Part shown: in pieces, positions 22,916 through 31,125 of the stretch | How the letters are laid out: each line of letters begins with the position of its first letter | Numbering within the stretch: position 1 is the first letter of the stretch | IMG/VR virus record: IMGVR_UViG_3300025030_000275 | Location: 1-37,149 of that record | Reading direction: 5' to 3' (one strand) | DNA length: 37,149 nucleotides | Origin: a virus | Notes under the pieces: model-generated | Databases searched by the model: none | What the model saw: only the letters and a program-made list of their open reading frames with translations | Told to the model about the DNA's origin: nothing | Program-made: the position numbers and the translations under genes

Positions 22916-23058
22916 CACCAGAATCTAAAGAGTTTACCCAGTGGCGCCGGGATATGGAGGACGCTGAGGCGTTCAAGGCGAATCCTCATCCGCTGTACCG
23001 GACGCGCTATTGGCAGACGCCGCGGATTATAGAAGCAGATCCCCGCGAGAGAGATTAG
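22912..23058 (+). CDS. Small early protein, unknown
   Basis: This 48-residue frame starts at GTG 22912, overlapping the preceding stop (GTGA). The product is rich in charged and aromatic residues (EFTQWRRDMEDAEAF, PLYRTRYWQTPRI) and has no recognisable domain. A ribosome binding site for the next gene (TAGGAGA) begins at its stop codon, showing compact operon packing. Confidence 0.4.
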   Translation: MTPESKEFTQWRRDMEDAEAFKANPHPLYRTRYWQTPRIIEADPRERD

Positions 23059-23066
23059 GAGAAACC

Positions 23067-23333
23067 ATGAACCGCTTCCCCACAACCATATTCGTCAAGC
23101 AGAACACAATCAACCAGCAAATGCCGGTAATCGCCGGGGAGCTCAAGGAAGTGTATGACGAGTTCATGGAGCCGACCGTCAACTATCACAAAGTGGCTGT
23201 CGAGTTGCTGGACCTGATCCAGGCGGCTGAGACTGGGCTGGAAATACTGAGGGAGCAGGAGGGGGTGGATATCGAGAAGGCTGAGCGGCAGACCTACGAG
23301 AAGAACAGAAAGCGCGGGTATTACCAAATTTAA
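23067..23333 (+). CDS. Small acidic helical protein, unknown
   Basis: The ATG at 23067 has a good ribosome binding site (TAGGAGAAACC). The 88-residue product is mostly helical, with VIAGELKEVYDEFMEPTVNY and VELLDLIQAAETGLEILREQ, and ends in a basic patch (KNRKRGYYQI). No domain is recognised. It could be a small regulator or host-takeover protein, but this is only suggested by the early location. Confidence 0.5.
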   Translation: MNRFPTTIFVKQNTINQQMPVIAGELKEVYDEFMEPTVNYHKVAVELLDLIQAAETGLEILREQEGVDIEKAERQTYEKNRKRGYYQI

Positions 23334-23343
23334 AGGGGGGTTC

Positions 23344-23502
23344 ATGGCTGGTGCAGATTATTACCGATGTGACGTGTGCAACGGAAAGGCTCTTTACGAT
23401 GCAGACATGTACGAACGGTGGGAAGACGTGGACGTGAAAATCATCTGCATCAAATGCAAGGCAACGCATGAAGTAATCGTGCAAGAAAAGGCAGTGAAGT
23501 AA
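23344..23502 (+). CDS. Small zinc-ribbon protein
   Basis: This 52-residue protein starts after AAAGGGGGG. It has CDVC (residues 9-12) and CIKC (about 36-39), a two-knuckle zinc ribbon separated by an acidic, aromatic segment (LYDADMYERWEDVDVK). No role can be assigned. It is followed by a short stem-loop. Confidence 0.5.
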   Translation: MAGADYYRCDVCNGKALYDADMYERWEDVDVKIICIKCKATHEVIVQEKAVK

Positions 23503-23520
23503 AGGGCGCGGGAACGCCCT
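23503..23520 (+). other. Intergenic stem-loop
   Basis: AGGGCG and CGCCCT form a perfect 6-bp stem with a 6-base loop directly after the stop codon at 23502. No T run follows, so it is more likely an RNA structure between operon genes than a terminator. Confidence 0.35.
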
Positions 23521-23546
23521 CAACCTTAAACACGAACGGAGGAATT

Positions 23547-23624
23547 ATGCAGAAACAGCAAACAGTTGTCAAGGTGTGGGTGATGCTCCCCAATCCGTTG
23601 ACCAAGGAGAGGCGCGATGAGTAA
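23547..23624 (+). CDS. Possible 25-residue peptide
   Basis: An ATG at 23547 with AACGGAGGAATT directly upstream opens a 25-codon frame that ends inside the next gene, overlapping it by eight bases. The peptide (QKQQTVVKVWVMLPNPLTKE) has no known domain. The strong ribosome binding site suggests translation, perhaps to couple ribosomes into the following gene, as in a leader peptide. Confidence 0.4.
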   Translation: MQKQQTVVKVWVMLPNPLTKERRDE

Positions 23625-24483
23625 AGCAGTGGCCATCAGACAGACCGGAGAAATGCAACTTGCCGACTACAAGCCCAAGAGCTTGATCGACCTGGCTCAG
23701 TCTACGGCGATTATGCAGCGCCTGCTTAAGGGGATCATGAAGGTCGACGTGCACTTTGGCACGATCCCCGGGACTCCAAAGCCGACGCTTTTCAAGGCGG
23801 GCGCCGAGAAAATCCTTTCCACGTTCCTGATCAGCGCGGAACCGATTGTCGAAGACCTCTCAACTGACGACTGCAGCCGGTACCGCGTCAAGGTGATCGG
23901 TTGCACGCCTGACGGAACGATCATCGGGTATGGCATCGGCGAGTGCTCGACGGACGAGGAAAAGTACAAGTGGCGCGCCTCGGTGTGTGATCAGGAGTTC
24001 GAAGCCACAATGCAGGACCGGCGCCGGGAGAAATGGAGCAAGGGATGTCAGAACTCGCCGCCAAAGTCGGTAAAGCAGATCCGCACCAATCACGCCGACC
24101 TCAGCAACACGGCGCTGAAGATGGCAAAGAAGCGCGGGATGATCGACATGGTGCTGACGGCTACTGCAGCATCAGACCTCTTCAGCCAGGACCTTGAGGA
24201 TCTGAAGGACATCATCGACATCACCGACTACCAGAAGCCGACAGGCGGGAAGCCGGAAGTCAAGACGCCGCAGTCCACTCAGGAGCAGGGCGGCGATCAG
24301 AAAGACCCTGCGGCGAAAATCTCGGCTGGCGGTGCGGTCTACCTCACCAAGCAGCTCGACACCAAGAAGATCCCGCACGCCGACTTTTGCGCCTACATGA
24401 AGGTGGCCGCTATCGGCGACATCACCAACTCGGATTTCAACGCGGCGTGCGCGGCCGTCAAGAAGTGGGAAGCACAGCCTTGA
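23617..24483 (+). CDS. Putative single-strand annealing / recombination protein
   Basis: This 288-residue protein belongs to a widespread phage group recognisable by VDVHFGTIPGTPKPTLFKAG (about residues 43-62), AEKILSTF, GYGIGECSTDEEKYKWR (about 104-120) and RTNHADLSNTALKMAKKRG (about 146-164). Such genes normally sit next to a PD-(D/E)XK exonuclease, as here. They are suspected to be annealing proteins that pair with it for recombination. The C-terminal quarter (after about residue 200) is a separate linker plus small helical domain. The function is inferred from gene pairing rather than from a proven fold; HHpred comparison with Rad52, RecT and ERF groups would decide it. The stop overlaps the exonuclease start (TTGA). 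Confidence 0.6.
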   Translation: MSKAVAIRQTGEMQLADYKPKSLIDLAQSTAIMQRLLKGIMKVDVHFGTIPGTPKPTLFKAGAEKILSTFLISAEPIVEDLSTDDCSRYRVKVIGCTPDGTIIGYGIGECSTDEEKYKWRASVCDQEFEATMQDRRREKWSKGCQNSPPKSVKQIRTNHADLSNTALKMAKKRGMIDMVLTATAASDLFSQDLEDLKDIIDITDYQKPTGGKPEVKTPQSTQEQGGDQKDPAAKISAGGAVYLTKQLDTKKIPHADFCAYMKVAAIGDITNSDFNAACAAVKKWEAQP

Positions 24484-25109
24484 CAACCCTTGATCTCACC
24501 TTCGATCCGATAGCGCACCATTACTTCCTCAACAAGGAGCGCTTGCCCTCGGTGTCGGAGATCAAGGATCCGCTTACCGATTTCAGCATGGTTGCTCCGG
24601 ACGTAATGAAGAGGGCACAGGATTTCGGCACGGCCCTGCACTCCATGGTGCAATTCTGCCTGGAAGAGACATTAGACTTTGGCTCTCTCGATGACGAGCT
24701 GTTCGGATGCCTACAGGCTTTTGAACTCTGGCTATCAGAAGTCAAACCCTTCCAGTCCGGACCAGCACTGATCGACGTGAAGTCCCGCAAGTTCGACAGG
24801 GTAGCCGATCCGGTTCAGCTTGCAGCGTATCACCAGCTTTACCTGGAGAACGGGATCGAAGAGGTGGCCGTCGAGCGCCCTATGGCGAGCATCATTCACC
24901 GCTACGCCGGGACGCCTGACATCATCATACCCGCAGAGGCCGGCGGCCCGATCCTGAACCACCGGATTCTCTACCTTGGCCGGGATGGAAGATACCAGTA
25001 CACCCCCTGCTATGACCGCAACGCTTGGCCGATGTTTGGCCGACTCCTGGGCGATTACTACCGCGTCCAGGAAACTCAAAAATTAATTCACTCTTGGAGG
25101 AATAGATGA
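24480..25109 (+). CDS. PD-(D/E)XK exonuclease with permuted motif order
   Basis: The start is TTG 24480, overlapping the previous stop; the product is 209 residues. It contains the pieces of a RecB-type nuclease: FGTALHSMVQ (49-58), LIDVKS (97-102, D99 and K101), QLAAYHQL (113-120), ERPMASIIHRYAGTPDII (132-149, D147) and a final GRDGRYQYTPCY (167-178). In usual family members the YAGTPD segment comes before the DxK and QLAAY segments. Here the order is reversed, as if two blocks of about 30 residues had swapped. The enzyme likely resects DNA ends for the partner annealing protein. Activity depends on whether the permuted strands still fold together. Confidence 0.72.
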   Translation: MTTLDLTFDPIAHHYFLNKERLPSVSEIKDPLTDFSMVAPDVMKRAQDFGTALHSMVQFCLEETLDFGSLDDELFGCLQAFELWLSEVKPFQSGPALIDVKSRKFDRVADPVQLAAYHQLYLENGIEEVAVERPMASIIHRYAGTPDIIIPAEAGGPILNHRILYLGRDGRYQYTPCYDRNAWPMFGRLLGDYYRVQETQKLIHSWRNR

Positions 25110-25843
25110 ACACGGAAGAAACTGAAGTACCGACCGGCGCAGCAATGGAGGTGTATCGGGAGATCCTGATGCTCACCATCACGGACCAGGATACCTGCGG
25201 CCAGATGGTCACCCATGTTAAGCAGATGAAGGATGCCGTCAAGGGTATCGAGCTTTGGTTCAAGCCGATGCTGGGCGAGGCGAAGACCGTTGTCGACGCG
25301 GCCAAGGTGGCATTCGACGGCGTGAAGGCCAAGCAGACCGAGGCGACCGCACCATTCATCGAGGCATCCACCACCGGGCAGACAGCTATCAACTCCTTCC
25401 TCACGGCTGAGCGGAACCGGGCGGCAGCGGAACAGCAGCGCCTCCAGGTCGAGGCAGCACAGAAGAAGCAGCGGGAGCAGGAAGAGCTACAGGCTTCCGC
25501 AAAGGCGCTAGATGCAGCAGGCAGCACTACGGCAGCAACGGCTCTCAGGCAGGAGGCCGAGCGCGTCATTGAGGCCCCGGTATTCGTGCCGACCGTTGAC
25601 AAGACTCTTCGCGTCGACGGTGGCCGGGCGGCTGGCGGGGCTACTATGTCTCAGGTCGTGAAGGTTTCCGCTCAGGTGACCGACGTTAAAGCGTTCCTGA
25701 AATACCTCGTTGAGCAGGGCAGCGCGGCGACCTTTATCGAGTTCCCCGCCGCCAAGCTCGCCGCCTGGGTGAAAGCCAACGGGATCAAGGCCGGGGAAGT
25801 GCCAGGGCTCGCTATCGAAGAGACTGTTTCGTCGAGGATCTAA
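25106..25843 (+). CDS. Coiled-coil protein of the recombination block, unknown
   Basis: This 245-residue protein starts with CTTGGAGGAATAG before the ATG, overlapping the exonuclease stop. Residues about 20-150 are helical, with a strong coiled coil of Glu, Gln and Ala (RNRAAAEQQRLQVEAAQKKQ). The C-terminal part (about 185-245) forms a small globular domain (VSAQVTDVKAFLKYLVEQG, FPAAKLAAWVKANG, PGLAIEE). Proteins of this layout are frequent beside phage annealing and exonuclease genes, but I know of no proven role. A scaffold for the recombination proteins is a guess. Confidence 0.6.
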   Translation: MNTEETEVPTGAAMEVYREILMLTITDQDTCGQMVTHVKQMKDAVKGIELWFKPMLGEAKTVVDAAKVAFDGVKAKQTEATAPFIEASTTGQTAINSFLTAERNRAAAEQQRLQVEAAQKKQREQEELQASAKALDAAGSTTAATALRQEAERVIEAPVFVPTVDKTLRVDGGRAAGGATMSQVVKVSAQVTDVKAFLKYLVEQGSAATFIEFPAAKLAAWVKANGIKAGEVPGLAIEETVSSRI

Positions 25844-25879
25844 AAGCCTCACCACTATTTTAGTTTTTGGAGGAAATCC

Positions 25880-28285
25880 ATGACCATAACATCCCAAATC
25901 ATAGGCATCGCCGCCGACTTCGCCGAGATAGAAAAGCTCCGGTCGCTCGGCAGAGTGCTACACCGGCAGATTGCCGAGAATGACGAACAGCTCCAGGTTC
26001 TCAACGAGGACAAGGCGCACCTTGAGGCAGCATACGACGCGAACAATCTGCAGATCATCGCGGCGACCGAGCGCGTTCATTCCTTCCTGGCGGGGTATCG
26101 GGCCGCTCCGGTCGAGGAAAAGAAGCCCCGCGCCAAGAAGGTGACATCAGAATCGCCCCCGGCCGCTGAAAAGCACCCTTGCACCACGTGCGGCGATGTC
26201 TTTTACAGCAAGGTCGATCTCGCCAAGCATCTGCGGGCTGAGCACAAGATTTCGCTGGAAGAGGCGGTTGTACCGGTGCCGGAAGGCCAAAAAGAGGAAA
26301 ACGATTTCCTTTCCCTCTGCGCCGATTGTTTGGGCGAGTGCGGCGAGTACCCGCCGACAAATACCAAGGTTGGCTGCAACAGGTACAGCAGTAAGCCCAA
26401 TGCCGACCAGACCACCTGGCGCGAATCGGTCTGCCTGGAGTGGAGGGGGTGCCCCTTCACCGCCAAGTGCTTCGGCCCCTCCAACGAAGAGAACCCGACC
26501 TGCTTCAAGGAAGACGAGATCCGGAGGCGCGGGGAGGCTTCGCTTGTTGCCGACATGGCCGCTTTTCATATCGACTCGGCCAGCAACAGAAACAACGTCC
26601 CCTGCTGGAATTCCTCCTGCGCATGGGCCGACCTCGCCCAAGCCGATCACTGCGACGCCGATGAGCAATTCCGCGCTGGTCGTCCGGTTCACGAGTGCGG
26701 TTGTCTGGTTACCGGAGACGCCCCGGCCAAAGGTCAAGACGGCGCAGGCTGCATCAACTTTGAGTGCGATGATAACCGCTGCCAGCTAGGGTGCAACGCT
26801 TTAGAAGAACCCTGGACCTGTGAGAAATATCACTCAGCGGGGTGGGGTCCGACTAAAGAAGAGACGGCAGAGGTTTTCATCGGGAACGATGATGTTGCCC
26901 CAACCGACGCGGAAATTCTGAGCCAGCACGAACCGGCAGACAAGATCCTTCCTCGCGGCGAGTTCCGCACAGAGGACATTCCGAAGGGTAAGAAGAAACG
27001 GGCGGACTTGCTGGAAGCGCGCAGAAAGGATGTGGCCGATCTTGTCGCGCGGCGCATCGACTACTTCACCCGAGGGAGTGCGGTGGTATCCGCTTACGAC
27101 AAGAGCATGGGCTATGATCTCCATTTCGGCCTGAAGCAAAACGCAACGCAGCTTTCCTATGCCCTGACGCAGTTCAACGGACTGAACGAATTGCTGAATC
27201 CTTCCACTCCCGGCCCCTCAAAAGAAGACGCAAAACAGGAACCTGCACAGCCAGCGGACGAATCGCCCGCGCAGGCCTCGGAAGTCGTCCGGTGCCGCAA
27301 TAACAGCTGCGATTACTTCGACAGCTTCCTCCCTGACAACTGCAGCAGGCTAGCCCTGGGCGAACCGGAGCCGGTCACTGCCTGCAAGAACTATCGGGCT
27401 GAGTTCGGGCTTAAGGAGGCAGCGCCTCAGCAGCACGTTCCCGATGATTGTGACAACTGCGGTAACCGCGGCATCATCGACGGGACCGACGATTACTGCA
27501 ACTGCTTTCACGGAGTCCGCGCAAGGAAAGGGGATCAGGCGGAACTGGAGCGGCGCAAACTCAGAAAGGAGGCTCTTAATGCGACAGCTACGCCGGAACC
27601 GGAGACGGAAAGCGAAGAAGCGGCTACTGAAGGCGCTGGTGATTCTGCTGATAGTGGCGATGGTCAGGTAAGCCGGACCTATGCACCGCTTGACGAGCTG
27701 CTAGGTGACTGCGAACTGTGTCACGGAAGCGGCGTGGTCGACGGCGAACTCTTCGGAGATTTCGCCCTGATCCCTTGTATCTGCGAGGCAGGGGCCAAGG
27801 TTGCCGGGGAAAAGTGGGCGCCGGTCAAAAACCTCACCCGCAAAGCCTGCTGCAACGACTGCACGATTGACGATCCGGATTGCCACAGCTGCGAACTGCT
27901 CGACCAGGCTGACCCCGCCGAACTCCCCAAATGCGCCAACGGCTCTTGCACCGCCACCGGGAAGGACGCAAAAGACGCCTGCCTGCGCGTCCAGGGCGCG
28001 TCTTGTCCAAGCTTCGTCGACGTCAAGGATTGCAAGCACCACATGCTGAAACGCTCAGACGTGAACGGTGCGACCGTCTGCGACCTCTGCGGGTTTGTGC
28101 TGAGGACTGCGGAGCGAGAGGCCGAACGTATTGCCGCACTAGAGAAGGAGGCGGCCTTGACCGCTCCGACCGCGCTGCAACTCAAATGCCCTCACCCGAA
28201 ACCGTTCCGCATCCAGACCGTCGAGGGCGAGATGTGTAAGGTTTGCAAGCTGGTGTTGGGCGGGCAATCGGGGCAATCGTTATGA
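25880..28285 (+). CDS. Giant Cys-rich multi-zinc-knuckle protein (801 residues, 47 Cys)
   Basis: A strong ribosome binding site (TTGGAGGAAATCC) precedes the ATG. Residues 1-73 form a coiled coil. Residues 101-122 are a classical C2H2 finger (C101, C104, F108, L114, H117, H122). Further cysteine groups follow at 147-166, 185-208, 242-275 and 291-314, then a Cys-free helical middle (about 320-465). After that come groups at 472-502, 524-542 (CDNCGNRG), 611-635 (CELCHGSG, like a DnaJ-type knuckle), 657-671, 685-718, 734-737 and 786-789. Several groups share the module CxNxSC...C...C, which suggests internal duplication. No enzyme motif is seen. The protein may be a zinc-loaded scaffold or nucleic-acid binder, but its role is unknown. 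The stop overlaps the helicase start. Confidence 0.75.
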   Translation: MTITSQIIGIAADFAEIEKLRSLGRVLHRQIAENDEQLQVLNEDKAHLEAAYDANNLQIIAATERVHSFLAGYRAAPVEEKKPRAKKVTSESPPAAEKHPCTTCGDVFYSKVDLAKHLRAEHKISLEEAVVPVPEGQKEENDFLSLCADCLGECGEYPPTNTKVGCNRYSSKPNADQTTWRESVCLEWRGCPFTAKCFGPSNEENPTCFKEDEIRRRGEASLVADMAAFHIDSASNRNNVPCWNSSCAWADLAQADHCDADEQFRAGRPVHECGCLVTGDAPAKGQDGAGCINFECDDNRCQLGCNALEEPWTCEKYHSAGWGPTKEETAEVFIGNDDVAPTDAEILSQHEPADKILPRGEFRTEDIPKGKKKRADLLEARRKDVADLVARRIDYFTRGSAVVSAYDKSMGYDLHFGLKQNATQLSYALTQFNGLNELLNPSTPGPSKEDAKQEPAQPADESPAQASEVVRCRNNSCDYFDSFLPDNCSRLALGEPEPVTACKNYRAEFGLKEAAPQQHVPDDCDNCGNRGIIDGTDDYCNCFHGVRARKGDQAELERRKLRKEALNATATPEPETESEEAATEGAGDSADSGDGQVSRTYAPLDELLGDCELCHGSGVVDGELFGDFALIPCICEAGAKVAGEKWAPVKNLTRKACCNDCTIDDPDCHSCELLDQADPAELPKCANGSCTATGKDAKDACLRVQGASCPSFVDVKDCKHHMLKRSDVNGATVCDLCGFVLRTAEREAERIAALEKEAALTAPTALQLKCPHPKPFRIQTVEGEMCKVCKLVLGGQSGQSL
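27579..27671 (+). CDS. Possible 30-residue basic membrane peptide encoded inside the Cys-rich gene
   Basis: In another frame, ATG 27579 is preceded six bases upstream by AAAGGAGG, a near-perfect ribosome binding site. The 30-residue product starts with nine Arg or Lys residues within the first 16 positions (QLRRNRRRKAKKR) and ends in a hydrophobic segment (ALVILLIVAMV), shaped like a small membrane peptide. The host gene is a low-complexity linker in this stretch (residues 567-597), which would tolerate an overlapping frame. It may be chance, but the site is stronger than those of many real genes here. Confidence 0.35.
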   Translation: MRQLRRNRRRKAKKRLLKALVILLIVAMVR

Positions 28286-29667
28286 CATACGACGAGTTCC
28301 TGCAATCTAAACTCATAACATCTGCGCCATCAGGATTCGATATCGACAGGGATACACTTCCCGCCAAGATGTACGAGTATCAGAAGGACCTCGTACAGTG
28401 GGGGTGCAAGAGGGGCAAGGCTGCGATGTTCACCATGACCGGCACCGGCAAAACGGTCATGGGTGGATCATGGGCGCATCAGGTGGCAAGCCACACCAAT
28501 GGCGCAGTCTTGTGGCTGGCACCGCTGGCAGTATCGAAGCAGACCGTGAGCGAGTGTGCCAAGTTCGGCATAGTTGTCAACCCTTGTAGATCGCAGACTG
28601 ATGTACGGCACGGCATCAACATTGCCAACTACCAAATGTTGCATCATTTCGACGCGGCAGCGTTCGCCGGCATCGTTCTAGATGAATCCAGCATCATCAA
28701 ATCGTACTCCGGCAAAGTGCGGGCACAGATCATCGAATTTGCTCGCACCATCAGTTATCGTCTGGCGTGCACTGCAACGCCGTCACCCAACGACTACATG
28801 GAGCTTGGCAGCCATGCCGAGTTCCTGGGGGTGATGAACTACACCGAAATGCTGGCGACGTACTTTGTCCACGATGGCGGCGAAACGTCGAAGTGGAGAT
28901 TGAAGGGCCATGCGGCGGATAGGTTCTGGGAGTGGCTGGCGTCATGGGGGGTCTTCCTTGTGAAGCCCTCAGATCTCGGGTATTCGGACGAAGGGTTTGA
29001 TCTGCCGCCACTACTCACCCATCAGCACGTCGTGGAGTCGGCACCGACCGAAGGCAGTCTGTTCGTGGTCGAAGCGTCAAGCCTCACGGAAAGGCGTGCG
29101 GCCCGGAAGGAATCACTCGAAAGACGCGTAGATAGGTGCGCAGAGATTGTCGCGCAGAGTCGGAAGCCGTTTCTCGTATGGTGCGACCTCAACGCAGAGT
29201 CGGAAATGCTTACAAAGGCCATACTCGGTGCCGTCGAAGTGACTGGCAGTGACAGCGATGAGCATAAAGAGAAATGCATGATGGATTTTGCGGCGGGGCT
29301 AATCCCAGTAATGGTTACCAAGCCGTCGATATGCGGGTTTGGTATGAACTGGCAAGCTTGCGCGGACACTGCCTTTGTCGGCATGTCCGATTCATTTGAG
29401 GCTCTTTTCCAGTCGACAAAGCGTTTCCATCGTCATGGGCAGACCCGCGAAGTCAACCGCCACCTGATAATTTCCGAGGCGGAGGGGGCGGTACTTGCCA
29501 ACGTCCGTCGCAAGGAAAAAGAGTTCGAATCTATGATCATGGGCATGGTGGAACATACCAAAAAAATGAGCATCAACAACGTCCACATGCTCGCCAACCA
29601 GAAGGACAACTACAACGCAGATAAGCCTATCTCAATTCCTGAATGGCTGGTGGCGGGAGGTTTTTAA
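28282..29667 (+). CDS. SNF2-like superfamily 2 helicase / DNA translocase
   Basis: The ATG at 28282 overlaps the stop of the Cys-rich gene (ATGA). The 461-residue protein shows Walker A MTGTGKT (52-58), motif Ia WLAPLAV, motif II LDESS (133-137, a DESS variant of DEAD/DEAH), motif III ACTATPSPND (162-170) and motif VI QSTKRFHRHGQ. This is the usual compact phage form of SNF2-like helicase. In many siphophages this gene is directly followed by a DNA methyltransferase, as it is here, so the two may act together on phage or host DNA. The direct role is not known. Confidence 0.85.
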   Translation: MTYDEFLQSKLITSAPSGFDIDRDTLPAKMYEYQKDLVQWGCKRGKAAMFTMTGTGKTVMGGSWAHQVASHTNGAVLWLAPLAVSKQTVSECAKFGIVVNPCRSQTDVRHGINIANYQMLHHFDAAAFAGIVLDESSIIKSYSGKVRAQIIEFARTISYRLACTATPSPNDYMELGSHAEFLGVMNYTEMLATYFVHDGGETSKWRLKGHAADRFWEWLASWGVFLVKPSDLGYSDEGFDLPPLLTHQHVVESAPTEGSLFVVEASSLTERRAARKESLERRVDRCAEIVAQSRKPFLVWCDLNAESEMLTKAILGAVEVTGSDSDEHKEKCMMDFAAGLIPVMVTKPSICGFGMNWQACADTAFVGMSDSFEALFQSTKRFHRHGQTREVNRHLIISEAEGAVLANVRRKEKEFESMIMGMVEHTKKMSINNVHMLANQKDNYNADKPISIPEWLVAGGF

Positions 29668-29668
29668 C

Positions 29669-30589
29669 GTGGTCAAAGATCAAGAAATAAATGAGCGGTT
29701 CGCCGTCTACTGCGGGGACTGTGTTGAAGTGGCTCGGCAGTTCCCTGCCGACAGCGTTCACTATTCCATCAGCAGTATCCCCTTCGCCAGTCTCTACACA
29801 TAATCGAACAGCGAGCGGGATCTTGGCAACTGCCGCACCTATCAGGAATTCCAGTCACACTTTGACTTCATGATCTACGAATGGCACCGCGTCATGATGC
29901 CGGGGCGTCTCGTGTCCATTCACTGCATGAACCTGCCGACCAGCAAACAGCACCACGGCTATATCGGGCTGCAAGATTTCCGTGGCGATATCATCCGCAT
30001 GATGCAGAGTGCCGGGTTCATTTACCACTCGGAAGTCTGCATTTGGAAAGATCCCGTTATCGCCATGCAGCGCACCAAGGCACTCGGGCTGCTCCACAAG
30101 CAGATCAAGAAAAACAGTGCCATGAGTCGCCAGGGGATTCCAGATTACCTTGTCACGTTTAGAAAACCGGGGGAAAACCCCGAGCCGATCACTCATACAA
30201 ACGAGTCATTCCCCATTCCAACGTGGCAGCGGTACGCCGATCCTATTTGGGTGACTTGCAACAATGCCGAGGACGACGGGTTCTACAAGCTCACACAAGA
30301 CATCAACCCAAGTGACACGTTGCAAAAGAAAAGCGCCCGCGAAGAGAAGGACGAGCGCCACATATGCCCGCTACAACTCCAGGTGATTGAGCGCGGCATT
30401 GAGCTTTGGAGTAACCCCGGCGATGTGGTCTATGACCCGTTCGGGGGGATTGGCAGCACCGGATGCGTGGCTATCAAAAAGGGCCGGTACGCGCTCATGT
30501 CGGAACTGAAAGAGAGCTATTACAATCAGCTCTCACTCAACTGTCATAACGCCGTTGATCACCGTGACTCGGGGCAATTGTTCCAGTGA
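29669..30589 (+). pseudogene. DNA methyltransferase interrupted by one in-frame stop
   Basis: The frame starts at GTG 29669 after GGAGG and reads VYCGDCVEVARQFP and a motif IV-like SSIPFASLYT. It then meets TAA at 29801-29803 (codon 45) and continues as SNSERDLGNC and PGRLVSIHCMN, through DPFGGIGSTG (motif I) to the end at 30589. Relatives have Tyr at the stop position (LYTYSNSE), so one base change of TAT or TAC to TAA explains it. The motif order IV then I fits beta-class N4-cytosine or N6-adenine methyltransferases. An internal start at 29870 would lack the catalytic motif. Thus the gene is inactive unless the stop is read through. The neighbouring helicase and KTSC genes are intact. Confidence 0.85.
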
Positions 30590-31125
30590 CCGCCCTAGAA
30601 ACCCAACTCACCGCCGCCCTCCACCTCATCGGCAACCTACCCCTTGAGTTCAACGGCCGAGCGCGCGCAATCGCACAGAATAGCGTCACGCCTCCGAAAG
30701 GGGGCTGGCGCGACCCCTTCACCCCGGATCAGGTCGGCAAGATGCTGAAATGGACACCGGCACAAATTAATCGATCGAAGGAGGATGCAATGGCATTTCA
30801 CGAATCAGCAAAAACTAAGGCGATCGCCGCCGAGACTGTCACCAGTAGCGGCCCGGCAACGGTCACCGAAGAACCGCTTTTCCCGGTCAATCCGGCCACC
30901 TACCTTCCCCCAGCCATCGAGATGATCCCGGTGGAGAGCTCCAACCTCCTCGGCTTCGGTCACGACAGCGTCAAGACCTTGCGCGTCTGGTTCAAGAACG
31001 GGACCCGCTACGATTACATTGGCCTGCCGGAGAGCGATTTCTTCGACCTGGTCAACGCGGAGTCGGCAGGTAAGGCCTATAACGCACTGATGAAGGAGCG
31101 GGGCATCAAGGGGGTCAAGCTGTGA
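30586..31125 (+). CDS. KTSC-domain protein
   Basis: GTG 30586 overlaps the preceding stop (GTGA). The 179-residue protein ends in a KTSC domain (about residues 117-178): ESSNLLGFGHDSVKTLRVWF, NGTRYDYIGLP, SAGKAYNALMKERGIKG. The N-terminal part is a helical region with TPDQVGKMLKWTPAQINRSK that may bind a partner. KTSC domains occur alone or fused to nucleic-acid enzymes; their exact job is not established. The position after the helicase and methyltransferase suggests an accessory role in DNA processing. Confidence 0.72.
   Translation: MTALETQLTAALHLIGNLPLEFNGRARAIAQNSVTPPKGGWRDPFTPDQVGKMLKWTPAQINRSKEDAMAFHESAKTKAIAAETVTSSGPATVTEEPLFPVNPATYLPPAIEMIPVESSNLLGFGHDSVKTLRVWFKNGTRYDYIGLPESDFFDLVNAESAGKAYNALMKERGIKGVKL

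Noticed and set aside
24925-25602. A 225-residue open frame on the minus strand opposite the coiled-coil gene
   Set aside because: The Ala/Ser/Cys-rich composition is what the antisense of an Ala/Glu/Gln-rich coiled coil gives. No ribosome binding site or neighbour support was seen.
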